Assembly (NCBI GenBank): GCA_965216105.1
Contig: OZ244147.1
Span: 1,550,001-1,614,000, forward strand
Source: JAALLB01 sp017643495
GTDB taxonomy: Bacteria > Pseudomonadota > Alphaproteobacteria > Rhizobiales > Rhizobiaceae
Length of the DNA: 64,000 bases
Reading direction: 5' to 3'
Made by a program: the position numbers and the translations under genes. The notes below the pieces were generated by a model that saw only the letters and a program-made list of their open reading frames with translations, ran no database searches and was not told where the DNA came from. The first letter of the stretch is position 1, and each line of letters begins with the position of its first letter. Below, piece after piece: positions 52,780 through 62,497 of this stretch.

Positions 52780-53730
52780 ATGCGGGAAACCGGTTTACCT
52801 TTTGACGATATCAGGCAGTTGGCTTCGAACCTGCCGAAGATTGATGAAAACGCCCTTCGGCACACGAGCGCACAACTTGATGAATTTAACCCTGCAGTGG
52901 GGCGTGGAGTTCGACGTATCTGCGAATGGTATTCAGCCTGGTCCGGTCGCTCACCTGCGGTTCACCGGGCAGTTGTTACGCTGTTTGCCGGTACGCATGG
53001 CCTGGACAACCGGCTGACGGATAACACGGTTTCCCGGGATTTGCATGAGATGCTGGCCGAGGCATCAGCAGGCAATGCCATGCTGAACCGGATTTGCCAC
53101 CAGAATGATCTGGGGCTGAAAGTCTTTGATCTTGCGCTTCAGATTCCGGTTGGCGATATCTCGGAGGAAGCGGCACTCGACGAGAAGGGATGTGCCGGCA
53201 CCATCGGCTTTGGCATGGAGGCAATTGCCGGCGGTGCCGATCTTCTCTGTGTTGCGGCACTCGAACCCCGCATTTCCGTTTCCAATCTGGCATTGCTGGC
53301 AAGTCTTCATGATATGGACGTGTCAGCGATTGCCGAGAATTATGACCTTCCGGAAGAGCTGCTGAAAAAGATCCTTGATAATGCAAAGGGGCATCATGCA
53401 AATTCGCTTGAACTGCTTCGCAGGCTGGGCGGGCGTGAAACGGCGGCCCTTTGCGGTGCAATTCTCGCAGCGCGCTCGCAGCACATACCGGTTATTGTTG
53501 AGAGCGTAGCAGGCCTTGCCGCCCTCAGCATTCTCAAGACCCTTGATGCAGACAGTGTGCATCATTGCATGTTTGCCCAAAGTCCTGATGGCCAACTGGC
53601 AGGGCTGCCATCTGAAATTGGAGTTGAAACCCTTCTGCCGGAAACATGGTGTGGTCAGGGGGCAGAAGGCGTGGCAATGGCGGCAGGTCTTGTCAAATCG
53701 TCTTGTCTGGCCCTGCAAGGGAAACAGTGA
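52780..53730 (+). CDS. degenerate CobT-family protein (DMB phosphoribosyltransferase homologue)
   Basis: Protein of 316 aa from ATG 52780 after GGAG. It aligns over its length with rhizobial CobT (LPFDDIRQLASNLP start; NDLGLKVFDLAL; GTIGFGMEAIAGGADLLC; SLELLRRLGGRETAALCGAILAAR). Key motifs are lost: KPPGALGRLE is replaced by DEFNPAVGRGV, GEMGIGNTT by ALEPRISVSN, and the C-terminal GEGTGAA by GQGAEGV, so both catalytic Glu are missing. It is an intact frame, so probably a repurposed, non-catalytic or altered-substrate paralogue. Confidence 0.8.
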   Translation: MRETGLPFDDIRQLASNLPKIDENALRHTSAQLDEFNPAVGRGVRRICEWYSAWSGRSPAVHRAVVTLFAGTHGLDNRLTDNTVSRDLHEMLAEASAGNAMLNRICHQNDLGLKVFDLALQIPVGDISEEAALDEKGCAGTIGFGMEAIAGGADLLCVAALEPRISVSNLALLASLHDMDVSAIAENYDLPEELLKKILDNAKGHHANSLELLRRLGGRETAALCGAILAARSQHIPVIVESVAGLAALSILKTLDADSVHHCMFAQSPDGQLAGLPSEIGVETLLPETWCGQGAEGVAMAAGLVKSSCLALQGKQ

Positions 53731-53738
53731 GGCTTTGG

Positions 53739-55262
53739 TCAGGCCACTTTTGCGTGACCTGCTTCAGGCATGGCTGCGGTTTTTTCCGACTTCTTGAAAA
53801 GAACACGGTCTCGCGGAATGAACGCGATCGCCTCTGTGCCTTGCCGCAAGCCTGACTTCAACTCAAAACGGCCCTGATGCATATGCAAGAGCGCTTGCAC
53901 GATTGTCAATCCAAGACCGGTTCCCTGTTCTGCGTGCTGGATTGCAATTGCCCCTTGTCCGAATGAAGACAAAACGATCGGTATTTCATCTTCCGGAATG
54001 CCGGGTCCTGTATCTTTCACTGCTATGTATTGGCTGCCTTTGGAGGTCCAGCCAACCTTGATGGTGATTGTACCGCCTGTCGGCGTAAACTTGAGGGCAT
54101 TCGACAGCAGATTGAGAATTACCTGCCGGATTGAACGTTCATCAACCCAGACTTTCGGCATGTTTTCCTCGAAAGCAGTCGTAAGCGTAACGCCTTTCTG
54201 GTCGGCCTTCACCTTCATCATGTGGCGGGCATCATCAGCAATCGATACAAGTCTGGTCTCGACTTCGTTCAGTTCTTGCCGTCCTGCCTCGATACGTGAA
54301 ATGTCGAGTATCTCATTGATGAGTTTCAGCAGATGTGTTCCCGAATTGTGGATATCCGCGACATAATCCCGATACTGGTCGTTTCCAATCGGGCCCATTA
54401 ATTCCTCACGCATGATTTCGGAAAAGCCAAGTATTGCATTCAACGGCGTGCGAAGCTCGTGGCTCATGGTCGCCAGAAAGCGTGATTTTGCAAGATTTGC
54501 ATCTTCGGCCTGGCTACGTGCGGTTTCGGAAATCGATTTCTCGGTTTCAAGTTCGGCAATGAGCATTTCCTGGATTGTTCTGTTTTCCAGCATGAGGAGC
54601 AGCGATGTCTTGAATCGGTGTGCAATCGTTACGAAGAATACGGCTGAAACAAGGGCGGTCGCGCCCATGAAAACCATCGCCGGTTCGAGTGTAAGGAAAT
54701 ACCTTGTTGCAAATACAAGCGTTGCCGGCAGTACCATCAACAGGGCGCCATACCGCATCGTGTATGAGAACATGAATGTGGCGGCCTGGAATATCAGAAT
54801 CGCAGAGAACTGGATGATGGCATGTTGAAGGTCCGGACCAGTAGGGCACGGCGCAAAAGCAAAGCTTATCCAAACCGCTGCTATCAGAGTTTGTGATGCC
54901 GCAAACCGAAAGCGCCAGACAGGCAATTCTTCCTGTTTCCGCTCCTGCCTCAAGAATTGCCGGGCAAGGCCACCCAGCAACAGATAGGCAACGATTGCGA
55001 ACCCGGCCCACAAACCCGCCGTCAACCAGCTATGCCATTGCATTGCAAGCAGCGCTACTCCGAGCGTGAAAACGGACATCAGGTACCAGGCATGCAGGTG
55101 GTTTCTGGCGAAGCTCTGCATCAGGTCCAGTTCATAGGCAAACAGGCCGGTGCCAACCGAGGAAAGTCTGGCCCGAAAATCCCGAACGGCACTGGACGAT
55201 GCGCTACGTCTTTTGCGCACGTCCAATACATTCTTGTCGGCTGACGGATTGTGTTGCGTCAT
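53739..55262 (-). CDS. membrane sensor histidine kinase
   Basis: Protein of 507 aa. About six helices lie between residues 58 and 215, then a coiled-coil linker, an HisKA domain with His268 in ATMSHELRTPLNAILGFSE, and an HATPase domain (NLLSNALKFTP, VKDTGPGIP, GTGLGLTIV). The kinase part resembles the PleC/DivJ/PdhS group of alphaproteobacterial cell-cycle kinases. No response regulator is adjacent. It converges with the CobT-like gene with an 8-bp gap. Confidence 0.9.
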   Translation of the reverse strand: MTQHNPSADKNVLDVRKRRSASSSAVRDFRARLSSVGTGLFAYELDLMQSFARNHLHAWYLMSVFTLGVALLAMQWHSWLTAGLWAGFAIVAYLLLGGLARQFLRQERKQEELPVWRFRFAASQTLIAAVWISFAFAPCPTGPDLQHAIIQFSAILIFQAATFMFSYTMRYGALLMVLPATLVFATRYFLTLEPAMVFMGATALVSAVFFVTIAHRFKTSLLLMLENRTIQEMLIAELETEKSISETARSQAEDANLAKSRFLATMSHELRTPLNAILGFSEIMREELMGPIGNDQYRDYVADIHNSGTHLLKLINEILDISRIEAGRQELNEVETRLVSIADDARHMMKVKADQKGVTLTTAFEENMPKVWVDERSIRQVILNLLSNALKFTPTGGTITIKVGWTSKGSQYIAVKDTGPGIPEDEIPIVLSSFGQGAIAIQHAEQGTGLGLTIVQALLHMHQGRFELKSGLRQGTEAIAFIPRDRVLFKKSEKTAAMPEAGHAKVA

Positions 55263-55397
55263 CTGGCCAGTTCTTACTCATTACAAATTGACTGCGCCTC
55301 GCAGGCACACCTTAATGTAGTATGACCAGGAATGGTTAATATGATGTTAGAAACCTGCGGAAGGTCATTTGGCAACTTCTTCAGACGGTGTTGATTA

Positions 55398-55931
55398 ATG
55401 CAAAAGATCAAGGATTTTCTCAAGCTTCTGGTATTGTTTGCCGGGATGTTTGTGGTGTTGATCTTTCTTGCCCGCTTCACGGAAACTGACTTATCCGGCA
55501 GTGCAAAAGTTGTTGATGGAGACAGCCTGCATCTTGGGGGAGAGGAGATACGCCTGTTCGGCATTGATGCACCGGAATACAACCAGCGTTGCATGCTCGA
55601 AAAACCGGACCAGACATATGCGTGCGGGAAAAGAGCCAGAGATTACCTCAAATCACTGGTGGCAGGGCAAACAGTGGTATGCAGCGGTTTTGAACGTGAT
55701 CGCTATGACAGGCTTCTGGCCGAATGCCATGCCAATGGACAGAGTCTCAATCTTGCAATGATTGAGGCTGGCTGGGCAGTTTCCTTCGGGGACTATTATG
55801 CTGCTGAAAGCAGGGCAAGGGATGCTGCTGCCGGAATATGGGCCGGTTCTTTTGACAGCCCGGCTGAGTGGCGAAAAGATGCTCGCGAAGCACATAGCCG
55901 AGGCTTTATTTCTTCACTGTTTCGCTGGTAA
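55398..55931 (+). CDS. exported thermonuclease (SNase) family protein
   Basis: Protein of 177 aa with an N-terminal hydrophobic anchor (about 8-28) and an SNase domain: VVDGDSLHLGGEEIRLFGIDAPE with the Ca-binding Asp, and RDYLKSLVAGQTV. It probably cleaves nucleic acid in the periplasm or outside the cell. It lies 27 bp before a GST gene. Confidence 0.88.
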   Translation: MQKIKDFLKLLVLFAGMFVVLIFLARFTETDLSGSAKVVDGDSLHLGGEEIRLFGIDAPEYNQRCMLEKPDQTYACGKRARDYLKSLVAGQTVVCSGFERDRYDRLLAECHANGQSLNLAMIEAGWAVSFGDYYAAESRARDAAAGIWAGSFDSPAEWRKDAREAHSRGFISSLFRW

Positions 55932-55958
55932 GATAAAGGTCTTGCAGCAGGAGGTTTC

Positions 55959-56573
55959 ATGAAACTGTACGATGGCGGCCGCGCACCCAATCCGCGGAGA
56001 GTGCAAATATTTTTGAAAGAAAAGGGTATAGAAATCGGGGAGGTTATCCAACTCGACCTGAATGTCCATGATCATCGCAGCGAGGCGATGATAGCGAAAA
56101 ACCCGACTGGTACGGTCCCGTTCCTCGAACTGGATGATGGCACCGTTATTTCAGAAACCATTGCAATCTGCCGTTACTTCGAAGAGATGCAACCTGAACC
56201 GGCCCTTTTTGGCCGAAACAGTCATGAGCGTGTCATGGTCGAGATGTGGAACCGGCGTGTTGAATTCGGCTTCATGGCGCGTGTGGCATTTTCATTTCGT
56301 CACTTGCACCCTGGGGCTGCCGTGCTCGAAGATGACCAGAACGAGGCATGGGGCTTGAAGAACCAGAAACAGGCGGTTGAATACATGCCAATCCTCAACA
56401 ATCAGCTCGAGCACAATCGCTTTATTGCCGGTGATCATCTTTCTGTTGCTGATATTACCGCCTTTGTTTCCTGCCAGTTCATGAAACCGGCGCGTATCAA
56501 AATGCCTGATGAAATGGTTCATCTGAAACGCTGGTTTGAAGAAATTTTGGAACGCCCCAGCACAGCTATCTGA
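55959..56573 (+). CDS. glutathione S-transferase
   Basis: Protein of 204 aa with the N-terminal thioredoxin fold (MKLYDGGRAPNPRRVQIFLKEKGI; NPTGTVPFLELDDG; ISETIAICRY) and the helical C-domain (GDHLSVADITAFV). A typical soluble GST of the Ure2p/beta-like branch. GCAGGAGG lies before the ATG. The UDG gene follows within 12 bp. Confidence 0.92.
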   Translation: MKLYDGGRAPNPRRVQIFLKEKGIEIGEVIQLDLNVHDHRSEAMIAKNPTGTVPFLELDDGTVISETIAICRYFEEMQPEPALFGRNSHERVMVEMWNRRVEFGFMARVAFSFRHLHPGAAVLEDDQNEAWGLKNQKQAVEYMPILNNQLEHNRFIAGDHLSVADITAFVSCQFMKPARIKMPDEMVHLKRWFEEILERPSTAI

Positions 56574-56585
56574 GCGGTGGCTGCG

Positions 56586-57197
56586 ATGAGCGGACTGACT
56601 GAACTGCACGAGACCATACGCAATTGTCGCCATTGTGTTGAAGACCCGGTCGGCAAGCCGTTGCCTCACGAACCCAGGCCGGTCTGCGTGCTTTCTGACA
56701 AGGCCAGGCTCATGATTATCGGCCAGGCACCGGGAACCCGGGTTCACGCATCCGGAAAACCTTTCACTGATCCGTCAGGCGACAGGTTGAGGGAATGGAT
56801 GGGCGTTGATGAAGAAACATTTTATAACCCGGACAAACTGGCAATAGCGCCGATGGGCTTCTGCTTTCCCGGATTAGACAAAAAAGGCGGGGATTTGCCG
56901 CCACGCAAGGAATGCGCGCCCAAGTGGCAACAAAAAGTGCTTGAAGCAATGCCGCAAGTTCGTCTTGTGTTGTTGATCGGAATTTATGCCCAGAAGTTTC
57001 ACTTGGGAAAACTTGCGCGAAGGACATTGACGGAAACCGTGTCTGATTGGCGTGAGGTATTGGATAGCACCTGCGATCCAAGATTTTTTCCGCTTCCCCA
57101 CCCTTCATGGCGGAACAATGCATGGATCGCCAGAAATGAATGGTTTAGCCGTGATCTATTGCCCGAGTTGAGAAATCAGGTTCTTGCCAACCTTTAA
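56586..57197 (+). CDS. uracil-DNA glycosylase family protein
   Basis: Protein of 203 aa. IIGQAPGTRVHASGKPFTDPSGDRL is the UDG motif 1 region and FPLPHPSWRNNAW the motif 2 His. Belongs to the small single-domain UDG-like family with an HTH-free N-terminus containing CRHC, possibly an Fe-S remnant. GTG 56577 is an alternative start. Likely a base-excision repair enzyme. Confidence 0.85.
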   Translation: MSGLTELHETIRNCRHCVEDPVGKPLPHEPRPVCVLSDKARLMIIGQAPGTRVHASGKPFTDPSGDRLREWMGVDEETFYNPDKLAIAPMGFCFPGLDKKGGDLPPRKECAPKWQQKVLEAMPQVRLVLLIGIYAQKFHLGKLARRTLTETVSDWREVLDSTCDPRFFPLPHPSWRNNAWIARNEWFSRDLLPELRNQVLANL

Positions 57198-57293
57198 ATT
57201 TCACATATTTTCAGCTAAAACTGCCCGGACTAAAAAATGAAGTTTCTGGTTCAGGCAGAATGCGGAATTATTTTCTAGAAGCGAGAGTTTCCC

Positions 57294-57767
57294 ATGGACA
57301 AGACTGACAAGGCAATTCTGGCCATATTGCAGGATGATGCGACGTTGCCGGTTGCTGATATTGCCAGACGGGTAGGATTGTCTACGACGCCTTGCTGGCG
57401 GCGCATACAGAAGCTTGAAGAAGACAAGGTCATACGCAAGCGGGTCGCCATTCTCGATCCCAAGAAGATCAATGCCGGGGTCACGGTTTTTGTTTCAATC
57501 AAGACAAACCAGCACAATGATGACTGGTTGAGGCGGTTTCAGGACGTGATCGTCAAGTTCAGCGAAGTTGTCGGCTTTTACAGAATGAGCGGTGATATTG
57601 ATTATCTTCTGAAAGTCGCCGTTCCCGACATTGCGGCTTATGATGCCTTTTACAAACGCCTCGTCAGTGAAATCGATATTGAGAATGTATCCTCGGCCTT
57701 TGCGATGGATTCCATCAAGGATACGACGCAACTACCGTTGGCTTATGTGAAGCCGGAAAAGGGGTAG
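57294..57767 (+). CDS. Lrp/AsnC-family transcriptional regulator
   Basis: Protein of 157 aa: N-terminal HTH (residues 4-60, VADIARRVGLSTTPCWRRIQKLEE) and the C-terminal RAM effector domain. It converges on the aminotransferase gene at 57773 with a 5-bp gap. Probably an amino-acid-responsive regulator; targets unknown. Confidence 0.92.
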   Translation: MDKTDKAILAILQDDATLPVADIARRVGLSTTPCWRRIQKLEEDKVIRKRVAILDPKKINAGVTVFVSIKTNQHNDDWLRRFQDVIVKFSEVVGFYRMSGDIDYLLKVAVPDIAAYDAFYKRLVSEIDIENVSSAFAMDSIKDTTQLPLAYVKPEKG

Positions 57768-57772
57768 GCGGT

Positions 57773-58969
57773 TTATGCGGCAGGATGAGCAGCCAGTACT
57801 TTGCTGGCGGCATCGAGCGCACCATCACCATGTGGTATGTCGAGCGCCTTGAGTGCTGCATCAATCGTGCCGAGTACCCCCATCACCATGGGCAGATTTT
57901 GATGTCCCATATGCCCGATCCGGAAATGATTGCCGAAATCTGCCTCCGGGAAGCCTAGACCTATGCCAAGGGTGAGGCCGGCATTTTGCTCGGTCCAGGA
58001 GCGAAGCCTTGCAGCGTTGCCATCCGACATGTTGACCGTTGAGACAGCATGGGAGCGAATGGCCCGGTCCTGGATGTTGTGCGATATGCTTCCGGAGTTT
58101 CCCCAAGCATCAATTGCACTCCATACAGAATGTGCGATGGTCTTGTGCCTTGTCCAGACATTCTCAATGCCTTCTTCGTGGACAAGTATGTCCAATGCTG
58201 CTCTCAGACCGTACAGGTGATGAGTCGGAGCTGTTCCATCAAAGCGCTGATAAAATATTTCCGGCTCAGCCCGCAGGTCCCAATCCCAGTACTCGCCCGG
58301 TGACGTTCGTTTTTTAGCGCCGGCAGCCTTGTCATTGAAATATATGAACCCGAGGCCGGCAGGTGTCATCAGACCCTTCTGACAAGCCGAAACCGTGACA
58401 TCCACGCCCCATTCATCCATTTCAAACCGGTCGCATGCAAGGGAGGCAATGCAGTCCACCATGAAAAGGGCATTGTGGTTTGCTCGGTCGATTGCCTGTC
58501 GGCAAGCTGCGACATCGTTGATGACAGAAGACGCCGTGTCTGTCTGAACCATCATGACGGCCCGAATGTCGCCTTTTGAGTCCTTCCGCAAGGTTTCTTC
58601 CAGTACGTCCGGATCTGCGCAGGACTGCATGCCAAAATTGACGAGCTCGACTTCAATGCCGATTGATTTTGCCATGGAGGCCCAGCCTTCAGCGAAGCGG
58701 CCAGTTCCCAAAACCAATACCTTGTCACCGGGTATCAGAGTGTTGCGAAGTGCTGCCTCCCATACGCCGTGTCCATTGGAAATATAGATTGTCGCCTGAT
58801 GTTTTGTCCTTGCGACAGCCTTCAGGTCGGGAACAATGCTTTCCGTCATCTCCACCAGTTCACCGGCGTAAATGTTGGGTGACGGGCGATGCATGGCACC
58901 AAGTACCCGCTCGGGAATAACAGAGGGACCGGGGATGGCAAGTTGCGTGCGGCCAAATTTCAGTGACAT
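57773..58969 (-). CDS. alanine/serine-glyoxylate aminotransferase family protein
   Basis: Protein of 398 aa of the class V PLP aminotransferases. AIPGPSVIPERVLGAMHRPSP is the N-terminal glyoxylate-binding motif, and VSACQKGLMTPAGLGF contains the PLP Lys. It transfers an amino group from serine or alanine to glyoxylate; serine-glyoxylate activity would link to C1 and serine metabolism. The neighbouring 3-hydroxyacid dehydrogenase may use a product. Confidence 0.87.
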   Translation of the reverse strand: MSLKFGRTQLAIPGPSVIPERVLGAMHRPSPNIYAGELVEMTESIVPDLKAVARTKHQATIYISNGHGVWEAALRNTLIPGDKVLVLGTGRFAEGWASMAKSIGIEVELVNFGMQSCADPDVLEETLRKDSKGDIRAVMMVQTDTASSVINDVAACRQAIDRANHNALFMVDCIASLACDRFEMDEWGVDVTVSACQKGLMTPAGLGFIYFNDKAAGAKKRTSPGEYWDWDLRAEPEIFYQRFDGTAPTHHLYGLRAALDILVHEEGIENVWTRHKTIAHSVWSAIDAWGNSGSISHNIQDRAIRSHAVSTVNMSDGNAARLRSWTEQNAGLTLGIGLGFPEADFGNHFRIGHMGHQNLPMVMGVLGTIDAALKALDIPHGDGALDAASKVLAAHPAA

Positions 58970-59071
58970 CGGCGACCTATAAACACAATCGGGTATTCAG
59001 GTCCTGATGGACACTGGTAATGCTCAGTGGCCCAACCCGAAGACCGGTGCTGCGCCACTGAAACTTTCAGC

Positions 59072-59089
59072 CCCGCTTCAAAAAGCGGG
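59072..59089 (-). terminator. hairpin after the hydroxyacid dehydrogenase gene
   Basis: CCCGCTT and AAGCGGG around CAAA give a 7-bp stem, 15 bp past the stop at 59104. There is no T-tract on the minus strand, so termination would be weak. Confidence 0.4.
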
Positions 59090-59103
59090 TGCTCTTTCCA
59101 GCA

Positions 59104-59976
59104 TTAACCGGCATTTTTCAGTCGGGCAAGAAGGCTTGAAGTGTCCCAGCGTCCACCGCCCATTTTCTGGACCTCGGAATAGAACTGATCAACAAGTGCC
59201 GTAACAGGCAGGTTGGCCCCGTTTGAACGGGCTTCATTGAGGCAAATGGAGAGGTCCTTGCGCATCCAGTCTGCTGCAAACCCGTGCTCGTACTCACCGT
59301 CATTCATTGTTTTCCAGCGGTTTTCCATCTGCCAGGACTGGGCGGCGCCTTTTGAAATCACATTGATAACAGCCTCTACATCCAAGCCTGCATTCTGGGC
59401 AAAATGTATGCCTTCGGACAGCCCCTGTACGAGGCCTGCAATACAGATCTGGTTGACCATTTTCGTCAGCTGACCGCTACCGGCTGGTCCCATTCTACCA
59501 ACCATGCGAGCATAACATTCGATGACTGGCAGGGCCTTGTCATAGACATCCTGATCGCCACCGATCATGACTGTGAGGACGCCGTTTTCAGCACCAGCCT
59601 GACCACCGGAAACGGGTGCGTCGAGAAAGTCGAACTTTCGCTCGGCAGCGGCTTCTGACAGTTCGCGGGCAATTGCTGCGGATGCCGTGGTGTTGTCGAT
59701 AAAGACAGCTTCTGGCTTCATGGCATCAAATGCGCCATTTTCACCCAATGTGACGCTTTTCAGGTCATCGTCGTTACCGACACAGGCAAAAACGAAATCA
59801 CAATCCTTGGCTGCTTCGGCCGGTGTCGTGGCAAAGCTTCCCCCATGTTCTTCAACCCATGCTTCGGCTTTAGCGGCCGTGCGATTGTACACGCAAACCT
59901 CGTAACCGGCTTTGGCGATGTGTCCAGCCATTGGATATCCCATAACTCCCAATCCAATAAAAGCTACTCTTGCCAT
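59104..59976 (-). CDS. 3-hydroxyisobutyrate/tartronate semialdehyde reductase-family dehydrogenase
   Basis: Protein of 290 aa; ATG 59976 after GGAAGGA. It has the Rossmann motif FIGLGVMGYPMAGHI, the substrate motif DAPVSGGQAGAENG and the catalytic Lys in GQLTKMVNQ. Family members reduce tartronate or succinate semialdehydes or oxidise 3-hydroxyisobutyrate. With the glyoxylate aminotransferase upstream, a role in glyoxylate/hydroxypyruvate metabolism is plausible. Confidence 0.88.
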   Translation of the reverse strand: MARVAFIGLGVMGYPMAGHIAKAGYEVCVYNRTAAKAEAWVEEHGGSFATTPAEAAKDCDFVFACVGNDDDLKSVTLGENGAFDAMKPEAVFIDNTTASAAIARELSEAAAERKFDFLDAPVSGGQAGAENGVLTVMIGGDQDVYDKALPVIECYARMVGRMGPAGSGQLTKMVNQICIAGLVQGLSEGIHFAQNAGLDVEAVINVISKGAAQSWQMENRWKTMNDGEYEHGFAADWMRKDLSICLNEARSNGANLPVTALVDQFYSEVQKMGGGRWDTSSLLARLKNAG

Positions 59977-60040
59977 TTCTGATTCCTTCCTGTCAGATTG
60001 CTCTGTTCGTGCTTTGCTATAAGGGGACTTGAATACAGTA

Positions 60041-62497
60041 ATGAACCGCTTTTTTAAATGGCTGTTGACAGGTCTCGGCCTTATTTTTTCTGCTGCATTG
60101 CTGGCGGGCATCGTCCTTGCTGTTTTGCTGTATCGCACATTGCCCGACGACAATGCCGAAGTGGCGCTGGCAGGGCTTGATAGTCAGGCAAATGTTCATT
60201 TTGATGAAAACGGAGTTCCGCATGTCGCCGGAGCAAGTGTTACTGACACGATGCGGGTGTTCGGTTATATCCATGCCCGTGACCGACTTTGGCAGATGGA
60301 GTTTTTGCGCCGTGTCGGGGAAGGCCGCTTATCCGAGGTTTTGGGTGAGGCAACCGTAGGAACAGACATATTCCTGCGAACACTGGACATGGCATCACCT
60401 GCCAGGAAATCCTACGCCAGCTTGTTGCCGGAAACAAAAGCGGCTCTGGAAGCATATGCCAGCGGTGTAAATGCGTATATCAATCGCCCGACACGCATGC
60501 TTGAGTCCTCGCTTCCTGCGGAATTCATGATACTCGGCCATGAACCGGAACCTTGGGAAGCCTGGAATTCAATCCTTGTCCTGAAGGTCATGGGATTGAC
60601 GCTGGGGCACAACATGGACCGGGAAATCCAGCGGCTTGCCATGGCAGCCAACGGATTTGCTCCCAAGGAAATCGAAGAGATTGTATCCTACAGTCCAAGA
60701 GACAATCCGCCGCCACTGCCGGATTTGCGCAAGATGTACGGTTTGACCGCTCCCGGACAGGCAGAAAGAGCAAGCAAGACACAACTGGCTTCAGCTCCTT
60801 TGCTTGACCGGTTGACCGGGCAATCAGCTTCCAACAACTGGGTGATATCAGGTTCTCGCACGGTCAGCGGCAAGCCATTGCTGGCGAACGACCCGCATCT
60901 TGGATTGACGGCACCCTCGGCATTTTATCTGGCACACCTGAGTTGGGTGGAAAATGGTGAAACACACCACATAGCGGGGGGTACGTTGCCCGGGATTCCA
61001 TTTGTTGTTGCTGGCAGAAATTCAAAAGTCGCTTGGGGGCTGACAACAACCAATCTCGATTCCCAGGATGTTTTTCTGGAGGCTGTAAATCCGGAAAACC
61101 CTGACCAGTACAAAACCGAAGATGGATGGGAGACGTTTGAAACAAATGAGGTTCAGGTCAGTGTATCAGATGGCGAGCCGGTAAGCTTCGAACGTCGCGT
61201 TACCAGGCATGGCCCTGTATTGCCAGGCAGTTTCAGGAATCTCGGGACGCACATGCCCGAAAACATGGTTGCTTCGCTTCGATGGTACGGGCTTGCGGAG
61301 GACGATACCAGTATCGATACACTCTTTCTCAATGGTAAAGCCACGAGCGTGGATGAGGCGCTCGACGGCGTTAAGCGGGCAGTGTCTCCAATGCAGTCAG
61401 TGGTGATTGCAGATATTGAGGGGAATATTGCCCTGGCAACGCCTGGCAGGGTTCCGGTCCGTCTGGCCAGCAATGACCTTGCCGGAAGGGCCCCGGCGCC
61501 CGGCTGGTTGCCGCAATACCAGTGGCAAGAGCCTGTTGAATCGCGCAATGTTCCCGTTTTCAAAAACCCTGATACAGGTGCATTCACTACTGCAAATGCC
61601 AAGTTTTTCCCGGACGGCTATCCGCTTCACATTTCCTACGACTGGGCTGAACACTTCCGGCAGGCGAGGGCGGAGAAACTGGTTTTGGAACGCAAGGAAC
61701 CCCATGATGTTGAGAGTTCCAGAAAAATAATGGCAGATGATTTGTCGGCACCTTTGTTGAGGCTTGCGCGACTTTCTGCCCGGCAGGCGCGTACCGGAGC
61801 GGGAAGGACAGGTAATGTGCTACAAGCGCTGGCGCGTTGGGACGGGCGGATGCAGGTCAACAGGGCAGAGCCGCTCATTGCACTGGCCCTTTTCCGTCAC
61901 CTTCACGAAAACATCCTTCAAGATGATCTGGGTGACGATTATGCACTGTTTGCCAGAGGGCGCATAACCCGTCTGATTGGCATCATGGAGCGTGGAACCT
62001 TGCGCAACTGGTGTGATGACCTTGGCACGCCAAAAACGGAAAGTTGCGGCGACATGGTCATGAAATCCCTTGATGAAGCAATGAGTGAACTTGAAAGTGC
62101 CCAGGGAGCTGACTGGAGAGCATGGGAGTATGGCAATGCGCATATGGCTTATTCGGAGCACAGGCCATTTGGTTCCGTTGAGCCGCTCAACCGGTTCTTC
62201 AATATCGAGATTCCGAGTGGCGGGGGGCCTTATACCCTGCATCGTGGCCAAACCGATTTTTCAAAGGAACGACCATATCTCAGCCGCCACGGTGGGTCTT
62301 ATCGTGCGGTGTACGATTTCTCAGACCTTGATTCCTCACTGTACATGATATCCAGCGGACAAAGTGGAAATTTCCTTTCCAAACATTACAGTGATCTGGC
62401 ACGAAAATGGTCGAAATCCGAGTTTATAAGGATTACGACAGACTCCGAGCAAATTGAGAGGAGCAGTGCCGGCAAATGGGTGTTCAATCCGCAATGA
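60041..62497 (+). CDS. penicillin acylase-family Ntn-hydrolase, exported
   Basis: Protein of 818 aa. An N-terminal hydrophobic segment (about residues 8-32) targets it to the envelope. The precursor matures by autoproteolysis at the SASNNWV motif, with Ser264 as N-terminal nucleophile of the beta chain; the PHLGL and GLTTTN motifs follow. Family members hydrolyse amides such as N-acyl homoserine lactones, penicillins or acylated peptides. The ATG at 60041 is chosen over a TTG four codons earlier. Its stop overlaps the next start (ATGA). Confidence 0.9.
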   Translation: MNRFFKWLLTGLGLIFSAALLAGIVLAVLLYRTLPDDNAEVALAGLDSQANVHFDENGVPHVAGASVTDTMRVFGYIHARDRLWQMEFLRRVGEGRLSEVLGEATVGTDIFLRTLDMASPARKSYASLLPETKAALEAYASGVNAYINRPTRMLESSLPAEFMILGHEPEPWEAWNSILVLKVMGLTLGHNMDREIQRLAMAANGFAPKEIEEIVSYSPRDNPPPLPDLRKMYGLTAPGQAERASKTQLASAPLLDRLTGQSASNNWVISGSRTVSGKPLLANDPHLGLTAPSAFYLAHLSWVENGETHHIAGGTLPGIPFVVAGRNSKVAWGLTTTNLDSQDVFLEAVNPENPDQYKTEDGWETFETNEVQVSVSDGEPVSFERRVTRHGPVLPGSFRNLGTHMPENMVASLRWYGLAEDDTSIDTLFLNGKATSVDEALDGVKRAVSPMQSVVIADIEGNIALATPGRVPVRLASNDLAGRAPAPGWLPQYQWQEPVESRNVPVFKNPDTGAFTTANAKFFPDGYPLHISYDWAEHFRQARAEKLVLERKEPHDVESSRKIMADDLSAPLLRLARLSARQARTGAGRTGNVLQALARWDGRMQVNRAEPLIALALFRHLHENILQDDLGDDYALFARGRITRLIGIMERGTLRNWCDDLGTPKTESCGDMVMKSLDEAMSELESAQGADWRAWEYGNAHMAYSEHRPFGSVEPLNRFFNIEIPSGGGPYTLHRGQTDFSKERPYLSRHGGSYRAVYDFSDLDSSLYMISSGQSGNFLSKHYSDLARKWSKSEFIRITTDSEQIERSSAGKWVFNPQ

